Shown: piece by piece, positions 33,003 through 42,594 of the stretch
Position numbering within the stretch: position 1 is the stretch's first letter
Layout of the letters: every line of letters starts with the position of its first letter
Assembly (NCBI GenBank): GCA_963676095.1
Contig: OY781040.1
Span: 3,658,001 to 3,722,000, forward strand
Source: G963676095 sp963676095
GTDB lineage: Bacteria; Bacteroidota; Bacteroidia; Bacteroidales; Prolixibacteraceae
Direction of reading: 5' to 3'
Length of the DNA stretch: 64,000 nt
Notes under the pieces: model-generated
Database searches by the model: none
What the model was told of the DNA's origin: nothing
What the model saw: the letters and a program-made list of their open reading frames with translations, nothing else
Program-made: the position numbers and the translations under genes

Positions 33003-35159
33003 TTATTCTTCAACCATCTCTTCAGCATAAGTCGCAAGCAATTCTTCCTGTACTTCCTGCGGAACTTTTTCATATCCATCAAAAGTTATATTAAAAGTCC
33101 CTCTTCCCTGAGTGATGGCGCTTAGTGAAGTGGCATACTTAAACATTTCCTTGAGCGGCACCCGTGCACTGATTTTTTCGAGTCCTTTCTCGCTTCCCAT
33201 GCCCATGATCAGGGCACGGCGTCCCTGAAGATCGCTCATTACGTCACCCAGTTTCTCACTTTGCGCCAATACTTCCAGGTTATAAATAGGTTCAAGAATT
33301 TTAGGTCCTGCTTCCCTGAATGCTTTCGAGAACGCATTTCGTCCTGCCAGTTTGAAAGATATTTCGTTCGAATCGACAGGGTGCATCTTGCCATCATATA
33401 CATATACCCTGATATCGCGGGCATATGATCCTGTCAGTGGACCTTCTTCCATTTTTTCCATGATCCCCTTTAGTATGGCAGGCATGAAACGGGCATCGAT
33501 CGAACCCCCAACTATGCAATTGTGAAAAATCAGCTTACCTCCCCAGGAAAGCGGGTATTCCTGAGTATCCCGGACAGACATTTTATAGTCCTTACCGTTC
33601 AGGCTAAACAAGTTCCTGGGGCCAATACCTTCAACATACGGTTCGATGAACATGTGGACCTCCCCGAATTGGCCGGCGCCCCCGGATTGTTTTTTATGCC
33701 TGTAATCGGCCTGTGCTGCCTTGGTAATCGTTTCACGGTAAGGGATCTTTGGGGGCTTGAATTCTATTTCGAGTTTGAAAATATTTTTGTAGAACCACTT
33801 TAATGCATTGATATGGTATTCACCCTGGCAGTGGATAATCATCTGCTTTAACTCTTTTGAGTATTCGACAACGTAAGTAGGGTCTTCTTCGTGAAGTTTC
33901 TGGAACATTTCTGATACTTTTTCCTCTTCAGACTCATTTACAGCTTTTATTGCAATACTGTGTCTTGCAGATGGAAAAACAATTGGTGCGAATTGGTAAG
34001 CTGCTTCTTTTTCACTAAGAGTATGGTTTACCTTGGTCTCTTTAAGTTTTACGGTAGCACCGATGTCCCCGGCAACTATCTCCGGAACTTTTACCCTGCT
34101 TTTTCCTGCCGAGACAAATAGTTGGGAAATCCTCTCCTTGTTTCCTGTTTTTGAATTGATCAGATCTTGTCCTTCTTTGACTGTTCCGCTCATCACTTTA
34201 AAGTACGTAACTTCTCCCACATGTTGCTCGATAGAGGTTTTAAAAACGAAAAGGGAGGTTGGTGATGAGGCATCCATTTTTGCCTTTTTCCCGTTAAGTT
34301 CAGGGACTTCAATAGCCTCAGCAGGAGAGGGGGTGATATTGGTCACGAATTCGAGTAACCGTCCTACCCCGATATTGCGTTTAGCCGAGGTGCAAAAAAC
34401 AGGGAACAGGCTGCGTTCTATCATGCCCAGTTTAATGCCTTGTCTCATTTCGTCTTCCGTGAGCGAGCCCTTTTCGAAGTAAAGTTCCATCAATTTCTCG
34501 TCGTTTTCTGCAGCCATTTCGACCAGGTCATTATGTAGCTTGGCTGCTTTTTCTTTTTCTTCTTCAGGAATTTCAAGAATTTCAGGTTTACCTCCACCCT
34601 CGGGGTATCTGTAAAATTTCATTTTCAGAACATCGACGATCGAGTTAAACCCCAGTCCTGTATTGACGGGATACTGAATCACGGTAACTTTGTTCCCAAA
34701 CAATTTTTTCGATTGGTCAATAGCATTTTCAAAATGAATGTTTTCATTATCCAGCTGGTTGAATACAAGAATGAGCGGTTTTTTTATTTTTTCGGTATAG
34801 CGGGCCGAGAACTCGGTTCCGGCTTCTATCCCGTGCGCGGTATTGATTACCAGCAATGCACTTCCTGTGATATGTAAAGAAGAAATCACAGCTCCCCTGA
34901 AATCATCCATTCCCGGGGTATCTATAATGTTTATTTTTTTGTTGTTATACTCGCTGTAGAGGATGGAAGAAAAAATAGAATTTCCGTAATCCTGTTCAAT
35001 GGGGTGGCTGTCTGAAACAGTATTTTTTGCAGTCACGTCACCTCTTCTGCTAATTACTCCACCCTCGAAGAGCATGGCCTCCGCAAGGGTGGTTTTTCCG
35101 CATCCGGCATTCCCGATTAAGGTAATGTTCCGGATTTCATTGGTTTTATATACATTCAT
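33003..35159 (-). CDS. fusA2: EF-G paralogue lacking the catalytic histidine (EF-G2 type)
   Basis: A 718-residue EF-G homologue with all five EF-G domains. Unlike the true fusA in this window, the G motifs are altered: G1 reads GNAGCGKTT (15-24 region), switch I has YGNSIFSS in place of RGITITS, G3 reads DTPGMDDF (80-87) with Met83 where the GTPase-activating His sits, and G4 is NQLD (134-137). This fits the Bacteroides EF-G2 class, reported to support translation during starvation without GTP hydrolysis. It is transcribed away from the ABC exporter, with a leader of up to 400 bp shared between them. Confidence 0.92.
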   Translation of the reverse strand: MNVYKTNEIRNITLIGNAGCGKTTLAEAMLFEGGVISRRGDVTAKNTVSDSHPIEQDYGNSIFSSILYSEYNNKKINIIDTPGMDDFRGAVISSLHITGSALLVINTAHGIEAGTEFSARYTEKIKKPLILVFNQLDNENIHFENAIDQSKKLFGNKVTVIQYPVNTGLGFNSIVDVLKMKFYRYPEGGGKPEILEIPEEEKEKAAKLHNDLVEMAAENDEKLMELYFEKGSLTEDEMRQGIKLGMIERSLFPVFCTSAKRNIGVGRLLEFVTNITPSPAEAIEVPELNGKKAKMDASSPTSLFVFKTSIEQHVGEVTYFKVMSGTVKEGQDLINSKTGNKERISQLFVSAGKSRVKVPEIVAGDIGATVKLKETKVNHTLSEKEAAYQFAPIVFPSARHSIAIKAVNESEEEKVSEMFQKLHEEDPTYVVEYSKELKQMIIHCQGEYHINALKWFYKNIFKLEIEFKPPKIPYRETITKAAQADYRHKKQSGGAGQFGEVHMFIEPYVEGIGPRNLFSLNGKDYKMSVRDTQEYPLSWGGKLIFHNCIVGGSIDARFMPAILKGIMEKMEEGPLTGSYARDIRVYVYDGKMHPVDSNEISFKLAGRNAFSKAFREAGPKILEPIYNLEVLAQSEKLGDVMSDLQGRRALIMGMGSEKGLEKISARVPLKEMFKYATSLSAITQGRGTFNITFDGYEKVPQEVQEELLATYAEEMVEE

Positions 35160-35564
35160 GATGTTTAGTTTTTATTGGTTAAATATCTTGTCTGAATAAA
35201 ACTGGTTGTTTTTTACTTCTGCCTCAATCGCTGAAACCGTTCTCGAGGAAGGTTGATTTATCCAAAATTAATAATAATTTGTTAACAAACAACTGTGCGT
35301 CTTTTTGATGAATATGTTATTAAAAACTTTTCGAAATATATAATCGCCAGAAAATTAAATAATTTGTTTAAAGATTAAGTGCATATTTTTTATTGGTCTT
35401 GTTATTAGGAGATTAATGACGAAAGGTTTTTATTGTAAGTAATACCTAAGGATAATGGTTTTCTTCCTTGAAGGACATGTTTTGGGGACCGCTCGTGAAA
35501 ATTATTTGTTCTTTTTATGCTTTTGAAGATCTTTCCGGTTATTTTTATGGCTTAAACCTGCTAT
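35160..35564. other. 405-bp divergent region between fusA2 and the ABC exporter
   Basis: No gene longer than 12 codons is visible. On the minus strand a TAATTTTG box lies at 35263-35270, with GTTG 19 bp upstream, a possible fusA2 promoter about 100 nt from its start codon. I looked here for a double-glycine leader precursor peptide for the C39 exporter and found none. Confidence 0.45.
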
Positions 35565-37754
35565 ATGTCTCGTTTCCCGTTTTATAAACAGTACGATGCG
35601 ATGGATTGCGGTCCCTCCTGTCTGAGGATGATCGCGAAATTTTACGGTAAAAATGTCAGTCTTGATTTTTTAAGGGAGAAATCTCATATATCCAGGGAAG
35701 GCGTTTCTCTTTTGGGGATTAGTGATGCAGCCGAAGCCTGCGGGATGAGGAGCCTGGGCACAAAGGTGACCTTTGAGCAGCTCGTAAAGGATGTCCCCAA
35801 ACCCTGTATTGTACATTGGGATCAGAATCACTTTGTTATATTATATAAGGTGAAAAATGGAAAAGTAAGTGTGGCCGATCCTGCTTTTGGCCTTGCAGAC
35901 TATTCTTTCAGTGAGTTTAGACGGTACTGGTTGTCATCTGGGGACGGGGGTGGCAGTAAGGGAATTTGTCTGATTATCCAGCCTGCCCCGGCCTTTTACG
36001 AGAGACAGGACGAGAATGGCCCGCGAGCCGGATTTTCATTTCTTGTTCAGTATTTGAGGCCGCATCGCCGGTTAATAGCACAGCTTTTTCTTGGCTTTGC
36101 GGCAGCAAGTATTATTCAGCTTATTTTCCCCTTCCTGACACAAAGTATTGTTGATGTCGGTATCAGTAACCAGGATATCGGGTTTATTTACCTTGTGCTT
36201 ATCGCCCAGTTAATGCTTTTTATTGGTCAGACAACGATCGATTTTATACGTTCATGGATCCTTTTGCATATCTCGACGCGTGTTAATATTTCAGTTATTT
36301 CAGATTTCCTGATCAAGTTAATGAAATTACCGATTGGTTTTTTTGATACCAAGATGATGGGGGACCTGATGCAGCGTATTCAGGATCACCGAAGGATTGA
36401 GCGTTTTATGACAACTCAGACGCTGAATATCCTTTTCTCTTTCATTAACCTTTTCGTTTTTGGGATTGTCCTGGCTGTTTACAGCTGGAAGATCCTCCTT
36501 GTTTTCTTTGTCGGGTCGGTAGCCTATATCGGATGGATGTTTCTTTTTATGAGCAGGCGAAAGATGCTTGATTACCAGAAATTTTCGGGATTATCTGACA
36601 ATCAAAGTATGCTGATCCAGCTTTTTTCCGGGATGCAGGAAATAAAGCTGAACAATTATGAAAAACAAAAACGCTGGGAATGGGAAAATATTCAGGCCCG
36701 CTTGTTCAGGATAGAAGTGAAGGACCTGTCGATTGACCAGTATCAGCAAGCCGGTTCTGTGTTCATTAATCAGACGAAGAACATTATTGTTACCGTAATA
36801 GCAGCCATGTCAGTACTCAACGGGAACATGACACTCGGTATGATGCTGGCCGTGCAATATATAATAGGACAGCTAAACAGTCCTTTAAACGAGATGATCA
36901 GTTTTCTGCACCTGGCCCAGGAGGCACGGATCAGCCTGGACCGGTTAGCTGAAATACACCAGCGGGACGATGAGGAAGCGGAAGGGAAAACGGTACTTTC
37001 GGATTTGCCTTCCAACCAGTCGATTTCAGTACAGGATCTTGTTTTTCAATATGAAGGGCCGCATTCTCCCCATGTCCTCGATGAGATCAGCCTCGTAATA
37101 CCGGAAAAAAAGCTGACAGCCATTGTCGGAACCAGCGGTAGCGGCAAAACAACCCTGATGAAGCTATTGTTGGGGTTTTATCCCCCGGTAAAAGGACGGA
37201 TCCTCATAGGAGATGCCGACCTTCAGAATTTTTCCCAACAGTGGTGGAGGACAAAGGTTGGGGCTGTAATGCAGGATGGTTTTATTTTTTCGGACACCAT
37301 TACGAATAATATAATCGTAGGGGATGAGCATCCAGACAGGGAAAGGCTGTTGTTTGCCGCAAAAATGGCTAATATCCTCGATTTTATTGAGCGGTTGCCT
37401 TTAGGGTTCAATACCCGGATTGGGCAGGACGGACACGGGCTTAGCCAGGGACAGAAACAGCGGATATTAATTGCAAGGGTGATTTATAAAAATCCGGAAT
37501 ACCTTTTCTTCGACGAAGCGACCAATGCATTAGATTCGAATAATGAACGGGTAATCATGGAAAACCTGGATCAGGTGTATGCCGGGAAAACGGTTGTGGT
37601 TATAGCACATCGCCTGAGTACGGTGAGAAATGCAGGACAGATTATTGTGATGGAACAGGGACGGATTGTGGAAAGGGGGACACATGAAGAGCTGACAAGG
37701 GAAAAAGGTGCGTATTATAACCTTGTAAGAAACCAGCTGGAACTGGGGACATAA
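35565..37754 (+). CDS. Peptidase C39-containing ABC peptide exporter
   Basis: A 729-residue PCAT-type transporter that cuts a leader peptide and exports the product. The C39 peptidase (1-140) has Gln9, catalytic Cys15 (QYDAMDCGPSCL), His89 (NHFVILY) and Asp105 (VADPAFG). The membrane domain is about 165-440. The ATPase has Walker A GTSGSGKTT near 522, the signature LSQGQKQRI near 625, Walker B YLFFDEATNALD near 647 and the H-loop AHRLST near 681. All catalytic residues look intact. The HlyD adaptor gene follows 104 bp later. No substrate peptide or modification enzyme is found nearby. Confidence 0.93.
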   Translation: MSRFPFYKQYDAMDCGPSCLRMIAKFYGKNVSLDFLREKSHISREGVSLLGISDAAEACGMRSLGTKVTFEQLVKDVPKPCIVHWDQNHFVILYKVKNGKVSVADPAFGLADYSFSEFRRYWLSSGDGGGSKGICLIIQPAPAFYERQDENGPRAGFSFLVQYLRPHRRLIAQLFLGFAAASIIQLIFPFLTQSIVDVGISNQDIGFIYLVLIAQLMLFIGQTTIDFIRSWILLHISTRVNISVISDFLIKLMKLPIGFFDTKMMGDLMQRIQDHRRIERFMTTQTLNILFSFINLFVFGIVLAVYSWKILLVFFVGSVAYIGWMFLFMSRRKMLDYQKFSGLSDNQSMLIQLFSGMQEIKLNNYEKQKRWEWENIQARLFRIEVKDLSIDQYQQAGSVFINQTKNIIVTVIAAMSVLNGNMTLGMMLAVQYIIGQLNSPLNEMISFLHLAQEARISLDRLAEIHQRDDEEAEGKTVLSDLPSNQSISVQDLVFQYEGPHSPHVLDEISLVIPEKKLTAIVGTSGSGKTTLMKLLLGFYPPVKGRILIGDADLQNFSQQWWRTKVGAVMQDGFIFSDTITNNIIVGDEHPDRERLLFAAKMANILDFIERLPLGFNTRIGQDGHGLSQGQKQRILIARVIYKNPEYLFFDEATNALDSNNERVIMENLDQVYAGKTVVVIAHRLSTVRNAGQIIVMEQGRIVERGTHEELTREKGAYYNLVRNQLELGT

Positions 37755-37781
37755 AAAGGAGGCAGCCCGTCCCTGAACGAA

Positions 37782-37835
37782 ATGAGAGAAAGAGGATTGG
37801 CCTTTCTGTCTAAAATTGAAAATTTAAATGATTGA
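37782..37835 (+). CDS. Possible 17-residue ORF between exporter and adaptor
   Basis: A tiny frame (MRERGLAFLSKIENLND) lies in the gap between the two exporter genes. The LSKIENLND end vaguely resembles leaders of Bacteroidota ribosomal peptides, but there is no Gly-Gly site or core region. It may be a remnant or chance. Confidence 0.15.
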   Translation: MRERGLAFLSKIENLND

Positions 37836-37858
37836 AAAATAAATAATTAATTACTTGT

Positions 37859-39163
37859 ATGCCGCAACATAGTGAAGAAGTACAGGAAATCGTTGGCAAA
37901 TCGCCTTCATGGCTGCTTAGAAGCGGGCTGATGATTATTCTTGTATTTATCCTGCTGCTTTTGTTTGGGGCCTGGTTGTTTCATTATCCGGATATAATCA
38001 GTGCCAGGATAGAAATATCTTCTGAAAATCCTCCGGCCCATATTGTAGCGAAAACTTCCGGACGTCTCGACCGTCTCTTTATCCAGGATAATGATACCGT
38101 GGCAAAGGGGCAAATCCTTGCTGTAATAGAGAATACCGCTTCTCTTGACGATGTTGGGAAACTGAGGGAAGAGCTGATCCGGGGCAGAAAGTTTTTTAGT
38201 TCGTTTGATACCTTATATTATATGCCGGTTTCATCAGGATTGAACCTGGGGGAGATTCAGCCCGATTACTCTTCCTTCCAGAGGCTGTACGCGAATTATA
38301 TCAGCTTTGTGCGATTGGGGTATTATCCGCAAAAAATAGCTTCATTGAAAAAAAAGGTGATGATGCAACAGGTTTACTGCGAAAGGCTCCGCGATCAGCA
38401 GAAGACCCTCCAACGGGAAGTTCAGATCGTTGCCGATCAGTTTGCACGGGATTCTCTTCTCTACCGGAAACAGGTGCTCGCACTGGCCGATTACAAGGAT
38501 TCGGAAACGGCGATGTTGTCGAAAAAGTTTGACCTTCAGGAGGTACAAACAGATCTGGCGGAAGGGCAGAGGGACCTGGTTGAAATGGAACAATCAGAGA
38601 TAGGGGGAGCCAAGGAATTTCTGGAACAAACACAAAAATTACAGACTGAGCTTATTGAATCATACAATAACTTAAAGAGCCGTATCCTTTATTGGGAAGA
38701 CAATTTTGTACTGGAAGCACCGGTTAGCGGGAAAGTTACTTTTACCGAATTTTGGAGCAGGAACCAGCAGATAAAAGAGGGAGATGTTGTATTTTCTGTT
38801 GTTCCTTCCCGTGCAACCAGGATCATAGGCAGGGTGGCCTTACCGCTTCTGGGAGCGGGAAAGGTAAGGCCCGGTCAGAAGGTGAACATCCGGCTCGATA
38901 ACTTTCCCTATATGGAATACGGGACAATCGGAGGGACTGTGAAGTCTGTTTCACTTGTTCCTTCAGGTGATAATTACATTGTTGAAGTAAGCCTTCCCCA
39001 GGAGCTGATAACCAATTACCATATACCGGTTAGGTTTAGTCAGGAGATGAAGGGAGATGCAGAAATCGTGACAAACGATCTCCGGTTGATCCAGCGTTTC
39101 TTTAACCCGGTTAAGTCTGTGGTTCGGGAGCGTGTGCCCGGGAAGGAAGAAAATGATAAATAA
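37859..39163 (+). CDS. HlyD-family membrane fusion adaptor
   Basis: The periplasmic adaptor of a type I-like secretion system, 434 residues. A single N-terminal membrane helix (about 20-42, SGLMIILVFILLLLFGAWLF) is followed by a biotinyl-lipoyl-like half (IVAKTSGRLDRLFIQDNDTVAKGQILAVIE). Two coiled-coil helices (about 160-270) come next, then the second lipoyl half (LEAPVSGKVTFTEFW) and a beta-barrel domain (RPGQKVNIRLDNFPY). It would connect the C39 ABC exporter to an outer-membrane channel such as TolC, not encoded here. Confidence 0.92.
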   Translation: MPQHSEEVQEIVGKSPSWLLRSGLMIILVFILLLLFGAWLFHYPDIISARIEISSENPPAHIVAKTSGRLDRLFIQDNDTVAKGQILAVIENTASLDDVGKLREELIRGRKFFSSFDTLYYMPVSSGLNLGEIQPDYSSFQRLYANYISFVRLGYYPQKIASLKKKVMMQQVYCERLRDQQKTLQREVQIVADQFARDSLLYRKQVLALADYKDSETAMLSKKFDLQEVQTDLAEGQRDLVEMEQSEIGGAKEFLEQTQKLQTELIESYNNLKSRILYWEDNFVLEAPVSGKVTFTEFWSRNQQIKEGDVVFSVVPSRATRIIGRVALPLLGAGKVRPGQKVNIRLDNFPYMEYGTIGGTVKSVSLVPSGDNYIVEVSLPQELITNYHIPVRFSQEMKGDAEIVTNDLRLIQRFFNPVKSVVRERVPGKEENDK

Positions 39164-39451
39164 AGAAGACAGGAATTTATCAGGATTATGCCCGTTTCAT
39201 GATTCCCCGATCCTTTTTTTAATATTTCAGTTAATCCTTCTGCGTAATTTACCTTGTTTAAAATTTGCTTCATTAAAAAAAAATGAAAAAACAATAAGGA
39301 AAACGATTGTTCTTTATTGAAAATTAGTACTTTTGCCTGCCGTTTTTGGAGGATTCTGTCAAAAACGGATGCAGGAGTTACGTTATTTTGCAAAAAATCA
39401 GTAACTTTGCAGTCCATTTTTTAGGAACATTAAATAAAACAAAATAGTTGT
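39164..39451 (+). promoter_or_regulatory. Promoter and leader region of the ribosomal superoperon
   Basis: Two Bacteroidota -7 boxes are visible: TACTTTTG at 39328-39335 and TAACTTTG at 39402-39409. A perfect 9-bp hairpin (CCGTTTTTG at 39340-39348, CAAAAACGG at 39360-39368) lies between them, right after the first start site. Clear TTTG -33 boxes at the right distance are lacking; ATTG at 39306-39309 is the nearest for the first. The second would start transcripts about 35 nt before rpsL. No gene is supported in this stretch. Confidence 0.5.
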
Positions 39452-39826
39452 ATGCCAACGATTCAGCAGTTAGTTAGAAAGGGGAGACAGTCAAAAGTTG
39501 ACAAGAGCAAGTCTCCTGCATTGGATTCCTGCCCTCAGAAAAGGGGGGTATGTGTACGTGTTTACACAACTACTCCTAAAAAACCAAATTCAGCCATGCG
39601 TAAAGTGGCCAGGGTGAGGTTGACAAACGGCAAGGAAGTGAACGCTTATATTCCGGGAGAGGGTCACAATCTTCAGGAACACTCTATTGTATTGGTACGT
39701 GGCGGAAGGGTAAAGGACCTGCCTGGGGTAAGGTATCACCTGATCCGCGGAGCTTTGGATACTGCCGGTGTTGAAGGACGCACGCAAAGACGTTCTAAAT
39801 ACGGAGCAAAGAAGCCCAAAAAATAG
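39452..39826 (+). CDS. rpsL: 30S ribosomal protein S12
   Basis: Decoding-centre protein, 124 residues. The conserved loops TTTPKKPNSAMRK and GGRVKDLPGVRYH are unaltered, including the lysines whose change gives streptomycin resistance, so a wild-type phenotype is expected. The motif EVNAYIPGEGHNLQEHS is also intact. First gene of the superoperon; 109 bp separate it from rpsG. Confidence 0.98.
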   Translation: MPTIQQLVRKGRQSKVDKSKSPALDSCPQKRGVCVRVYTTTPKKPNSAMRKVARVRLTNGKEVNAYIPGEGHNLQEHSIVLVRGGRVKDLPGVRYHLIRGALDTAGVEGRTQRRSKYGAKKPKK

Positions 39827-39935
39827 AAGTTGGATTTTTTAGTGGTTTGGTTGAGTAAATGATCCCTGCAGGAGGCGCGGAGAACTGAAGCTCAAATAAG
39901 TCACAACCAATTCAAGTAACACTAAAAGAAAAGAA

Positions 39936-40412
39936 ATGAGAAAAGCAACACCAAAGAAAAGGATCATTTTACCTGATCCAAAATTTAATGACGTTCTTGT
40001 AACAAGATTTGTTAATAACCTGATGGTCGATGGGAAAAAATCCATCGCTTATGGTATTTTCTACGATGCTTTGGACTTGGTGAGCAGTCGTATGAAAAAT
40101 GAAGAACTTTCACCTCTGGAGATCTGGAAAAAGGCATTGGAAAATATTACGCCGTCTGTCGAAGTAAAAAGCCGCCGTGTTGGTGGTGCCACATTCCAGG
40201 TTCCTATGGAAATCCGTCCTGAAAGAAAAGCCGCAATTTCTATCAAAAACCTGATCTTATTTGCACGCAAACGCTCAGGAAAATCAATGGCTGATAAGTT
40301 GGCTTCTGAGATTCAGTCTGCATTTAACGAAGAAGGTGGTGCCTATAAAAAGAAAGAAGAAACACACCGTATGGCTGAAGCAAACCGTGCATTTGCTCAT
40401 TTCCGGTTTTAA
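39936..40412 (+). CDS. rpsG: 30S ribosomal protein S7
   Basis: 16S rRNA 3'-domain assembly protein, 158 residues. Family motifs are VTRFVNNLMVDGKKSIAYGIFYDAL near the start, VGGATFQVPMEIRPERK and the C-terminal KKKEETHRMAEANRAFAHFRF. The upstream gap contains GGTTG and CAACC segments that could form a hairpin; in E. coli S7 regulates its own str operon at an analogous place, but nothing here proves this. Confidence 0.98.
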   Translation: MRKATPKKRIILPDPKFNDVLVTRFVNNLMVDGKKSIAYGIFYDALDLVSSRMKNEELSPLEIWKKALENITPSVEVKSRRVGGATFQVPMEIRPERKAAISIKNLILFARKRSGKSMADKLASEIQSAFNEEGGAYKKKEETHRMAEANRAFAHFRF

Positions 40413-40469
40413 TTTTCAGCCTAAGGATTTTAGTTTAGTTTAATCAGGATTAGAGAATAATTGGTAATC

Positions 40470-42578
40470 ATGGCTAGAGATCTAAAATATGTAAGAAATA
40501 TCGGTATTATGGCTCACATTGATGCCGGTAAAACAACAACTACAGAACGTATCCTTTTCTATACGGGGATTACACATCGTATTGGTGAAGTCCATGACGG
40601 AGCTGCAACAATGGACTGGATGGAACAGGAACAGGAACGTGGTATTACCATTACTTCTGCCGCTACAACAACCTTTTGGAAATACGGAGATGTTCAGCAT
40701 CAGATTAATATTATTGATACCCCGGGACACGTCGATTTTACGGTTGAGGTAGAACGTTCACTTAGGGTACTTGATGGTGCTGTTGCTTTGTTTTGTGCAG
40801 TAGGTGGTGTTGAAGCACAGTCTGAAACCGTCTGGCGACAGGCAGAAAAGTATGGCGTTCCCCGTATTGGTTTTGTTAATAAAATGGACCGTCAGGGAGC
40901 AGATTTTTATAATGTAGTCACTGAAGTTCGGGAAAAGCTAAAAGCAAATCCTGTCCCGGTTCAGATTCCTATTGGTGCCGAAGAAAAATTCGAAGGCGTT
41001 GTCGATTTGATCGAGATGAAGGCTATCCGTTGGTATGACGATGATACCTTGGGAACGACCTATGCCCTAGAAGAAATTCCTGCCGATATGATGGAACAGG
41101 CACAGGAATACAGGTCGAAAATGGTAGAAGCTGCAGCGGAACAGGATGATGTATTGCTGGAACGCTTCTTTGACGATCCTGATTCCATTACTAAGGAAGA
41201 ATTGATTAGTGTAATCCGCAAAGCTACTATTGCCGGGACTATTGTTCCGATGATGTGTGGTTCTGCGTTTAAAAATAAAGGCGTTCAGCGTCTGCTTGAT
41301 GCGGTATGCGCTTATTTGCCGAGCCCGTTGGACAAAGGTGAAGTTGTTGGTAAAGAACCTCAGACCGGTAAAGAACTTGTTCGTCACCCGGATGATGCCC
41401 AGCCACTGACAGCACTTGCTTTCAAAATTGCTACAGACCCGTACGTAGGGCGTCTGTGCTTTATCCGGATATATTCCGGTGTTCTGGAAGCCGGGACGAC
41501 TGTGTATAATTCCCGTACTGGTAAAAAGGAAAGAATTTCGCGTTTGTACCAGATGCACTCGAACAAACAGAACCCAAAAGATCAGGTTGAAGCCGGGGAT
41601 ATTTGCGCTGCAGTAGGGTTTAAAGATATCCGTACCGGAGATACCCTTGCCGACGTTGATCATCCGATAGCTCTTGAAAGCATGACTTTCCCCGAACCGG
41701 TTATCGGTATTGCCGTTGAACCAAAGACTCAGAAAGACCTTGACAAGCTGGGAATGGGACTTGCAAAACTTGCGGAAGAAGACCCTACTTTCAAGGTAAA
41801 TACAGACGAAACTTCAGGACAGACGATCATCCGTGGTATGGGTGAGCTTCATCTTGAAATTATCATTGATCGTCTGAGACGTGAGTTCAAAGTGGAATGT
41901 AACCAGGGAAAACCCCAGGTTGCCTACAAGGAATCGATCAGTAAAGCGGTCCAATTACGCGAGGTATTCAAGAAACAGACTGGTGGGCGTGGTAAGTTCG
42001 CTGATATTATTGTGCGCGTTGAACCTGCTGAACAGGGAAAAGAAGGGTTAACTTTCGTCGATGCTGTAAAAGGTGGAAATGTACCGAGAGAATATATCCC
42101 GTCTGTAGAGAAAGGGTTTAAGGAAGCTATGCTGAACGGCCCGTTGGCCGGGTTCCAGCTCGACAGCCTGAAGGTTACACTGCTTGATGGTTCGTTCCAT
42201 CCGGTTGACTCGGATCAGTTGTCATTCGAAATATGTGCCCGTCAGGCATTCAGGAGTGCTGCCTCCAAGGCAGGGCCTAAATTGCTTGAACCGATGATGA
42301 AGGCAGAAGTTGTAACACCTGAAGAATACATGGGTGATATTATTGCCGATATGAACCGTCGTCGCGGACAGGTTCAGGGTATGGAAGAAAAATCCGGGGC
42401 TCGTGTTATCAAGGCCACTGTGCCTCTTTCCGAAATATTCGGGTATGTAACTGTTCTCAGGACTCTTTCTTCAGGACGTGCAACTTCTTCAATGGAATTC
42501 TCTCATTATGAAGAGGTACCTCGTCAGCTGGCGATAAAAGTGCTTGAGGAATTGAAAGGAAAAGTAGAATTATTATAA
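40470..42578 (+). CDS. fusA: Elongation factor G
   Basis: The main translocase GTPase, 702 residues from ATG 40470 (a TTG three codons upstream is less likely). G1 is AHIDAGKT at 15-22, switch I RGITITS at 57-63, G3 DTPGHVDF at 83-90 with catalytic His87 and G4 NKMD at 137-140. This contrasts with the His-less paralogue at 33.0-35.2 kb. Domains IV-V end with SSMEFSHYEEVP. It lies in the str position, directly followed by rpsJ rather than tuf, as is common in Bacteroidota. Confidence 0.98.
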   Translation: MARDLKYVRNIGIMAHIDAGKTTTTERILFYTGITHRIGEVHDGAATMDWMEQEQERGITITSAATTTFWKYGDVQHQINIIDTPGHVDFTVEVERSLRVLDGAVALFCAVGGVEAQSETVWRQAEKYGVPRIGFVNKMDRQGADFYNVVTEVREKLKANPVPVQIPIGAEEKFEGVVDLIEMKAIRWYDDDTLGTTYALEEIPADMMEQAQEYRSKMVEAAAEQDDVLLERFFDDPDSITKEELISVIRKATIAGTIVPMMCGSAFKNKGVQRLLDAVCAYLPSPLDKGEVVGKEPQTGKELVRHPDDAQPLTALAFKIATDPYVGRLCFIRIYSGVLEAGTTVYNSRTGKKERISRLYQMHSNKQNPKDQVEAGDICAAVGFKDIRTGDTLADVDHPIALESMTFPEPVIGIAVEPKTQKDLDKLGMGLAKLAEEDPTFKVNTDETSGQTIIRGMGELHLEIIIDRLRREFKVECNQGKPQVAYKESISKAVQLREVFKKQTGGRGKFADIIVRVEPAEQGKEGLTFVDAVKGGNVPREYIPSVEKGFKEAMLNGPLAGFQLDSLKVTLLDGSFHPVDSDQLSFEICARQAFRSAASKAGPKLLEPMMKAEVVTPEEYMGDIIADMNRRRGQVQGMEEKSGARVIKATVPLSEIFGYVTVLRTLSSGRATSSMEFSHYEEVPRQLAIKVLEELKGKVELL

Positions 42579-42594
42579 TTTATTTTATCTCACT

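Noticed and set aside
39132..39320. A 62-codon frame after the adaptor gene as a possible exporter substrate
   Set aside because: It starts inside the HlyD gene in another frame, has no double-glycine site, and runs into the rpsL promoter.
40461..40469. TTG start for fusA three codons upstream
   Set aside because: EF-G begins MARDLKYVRN in this group; the ATG at 40470 fits.
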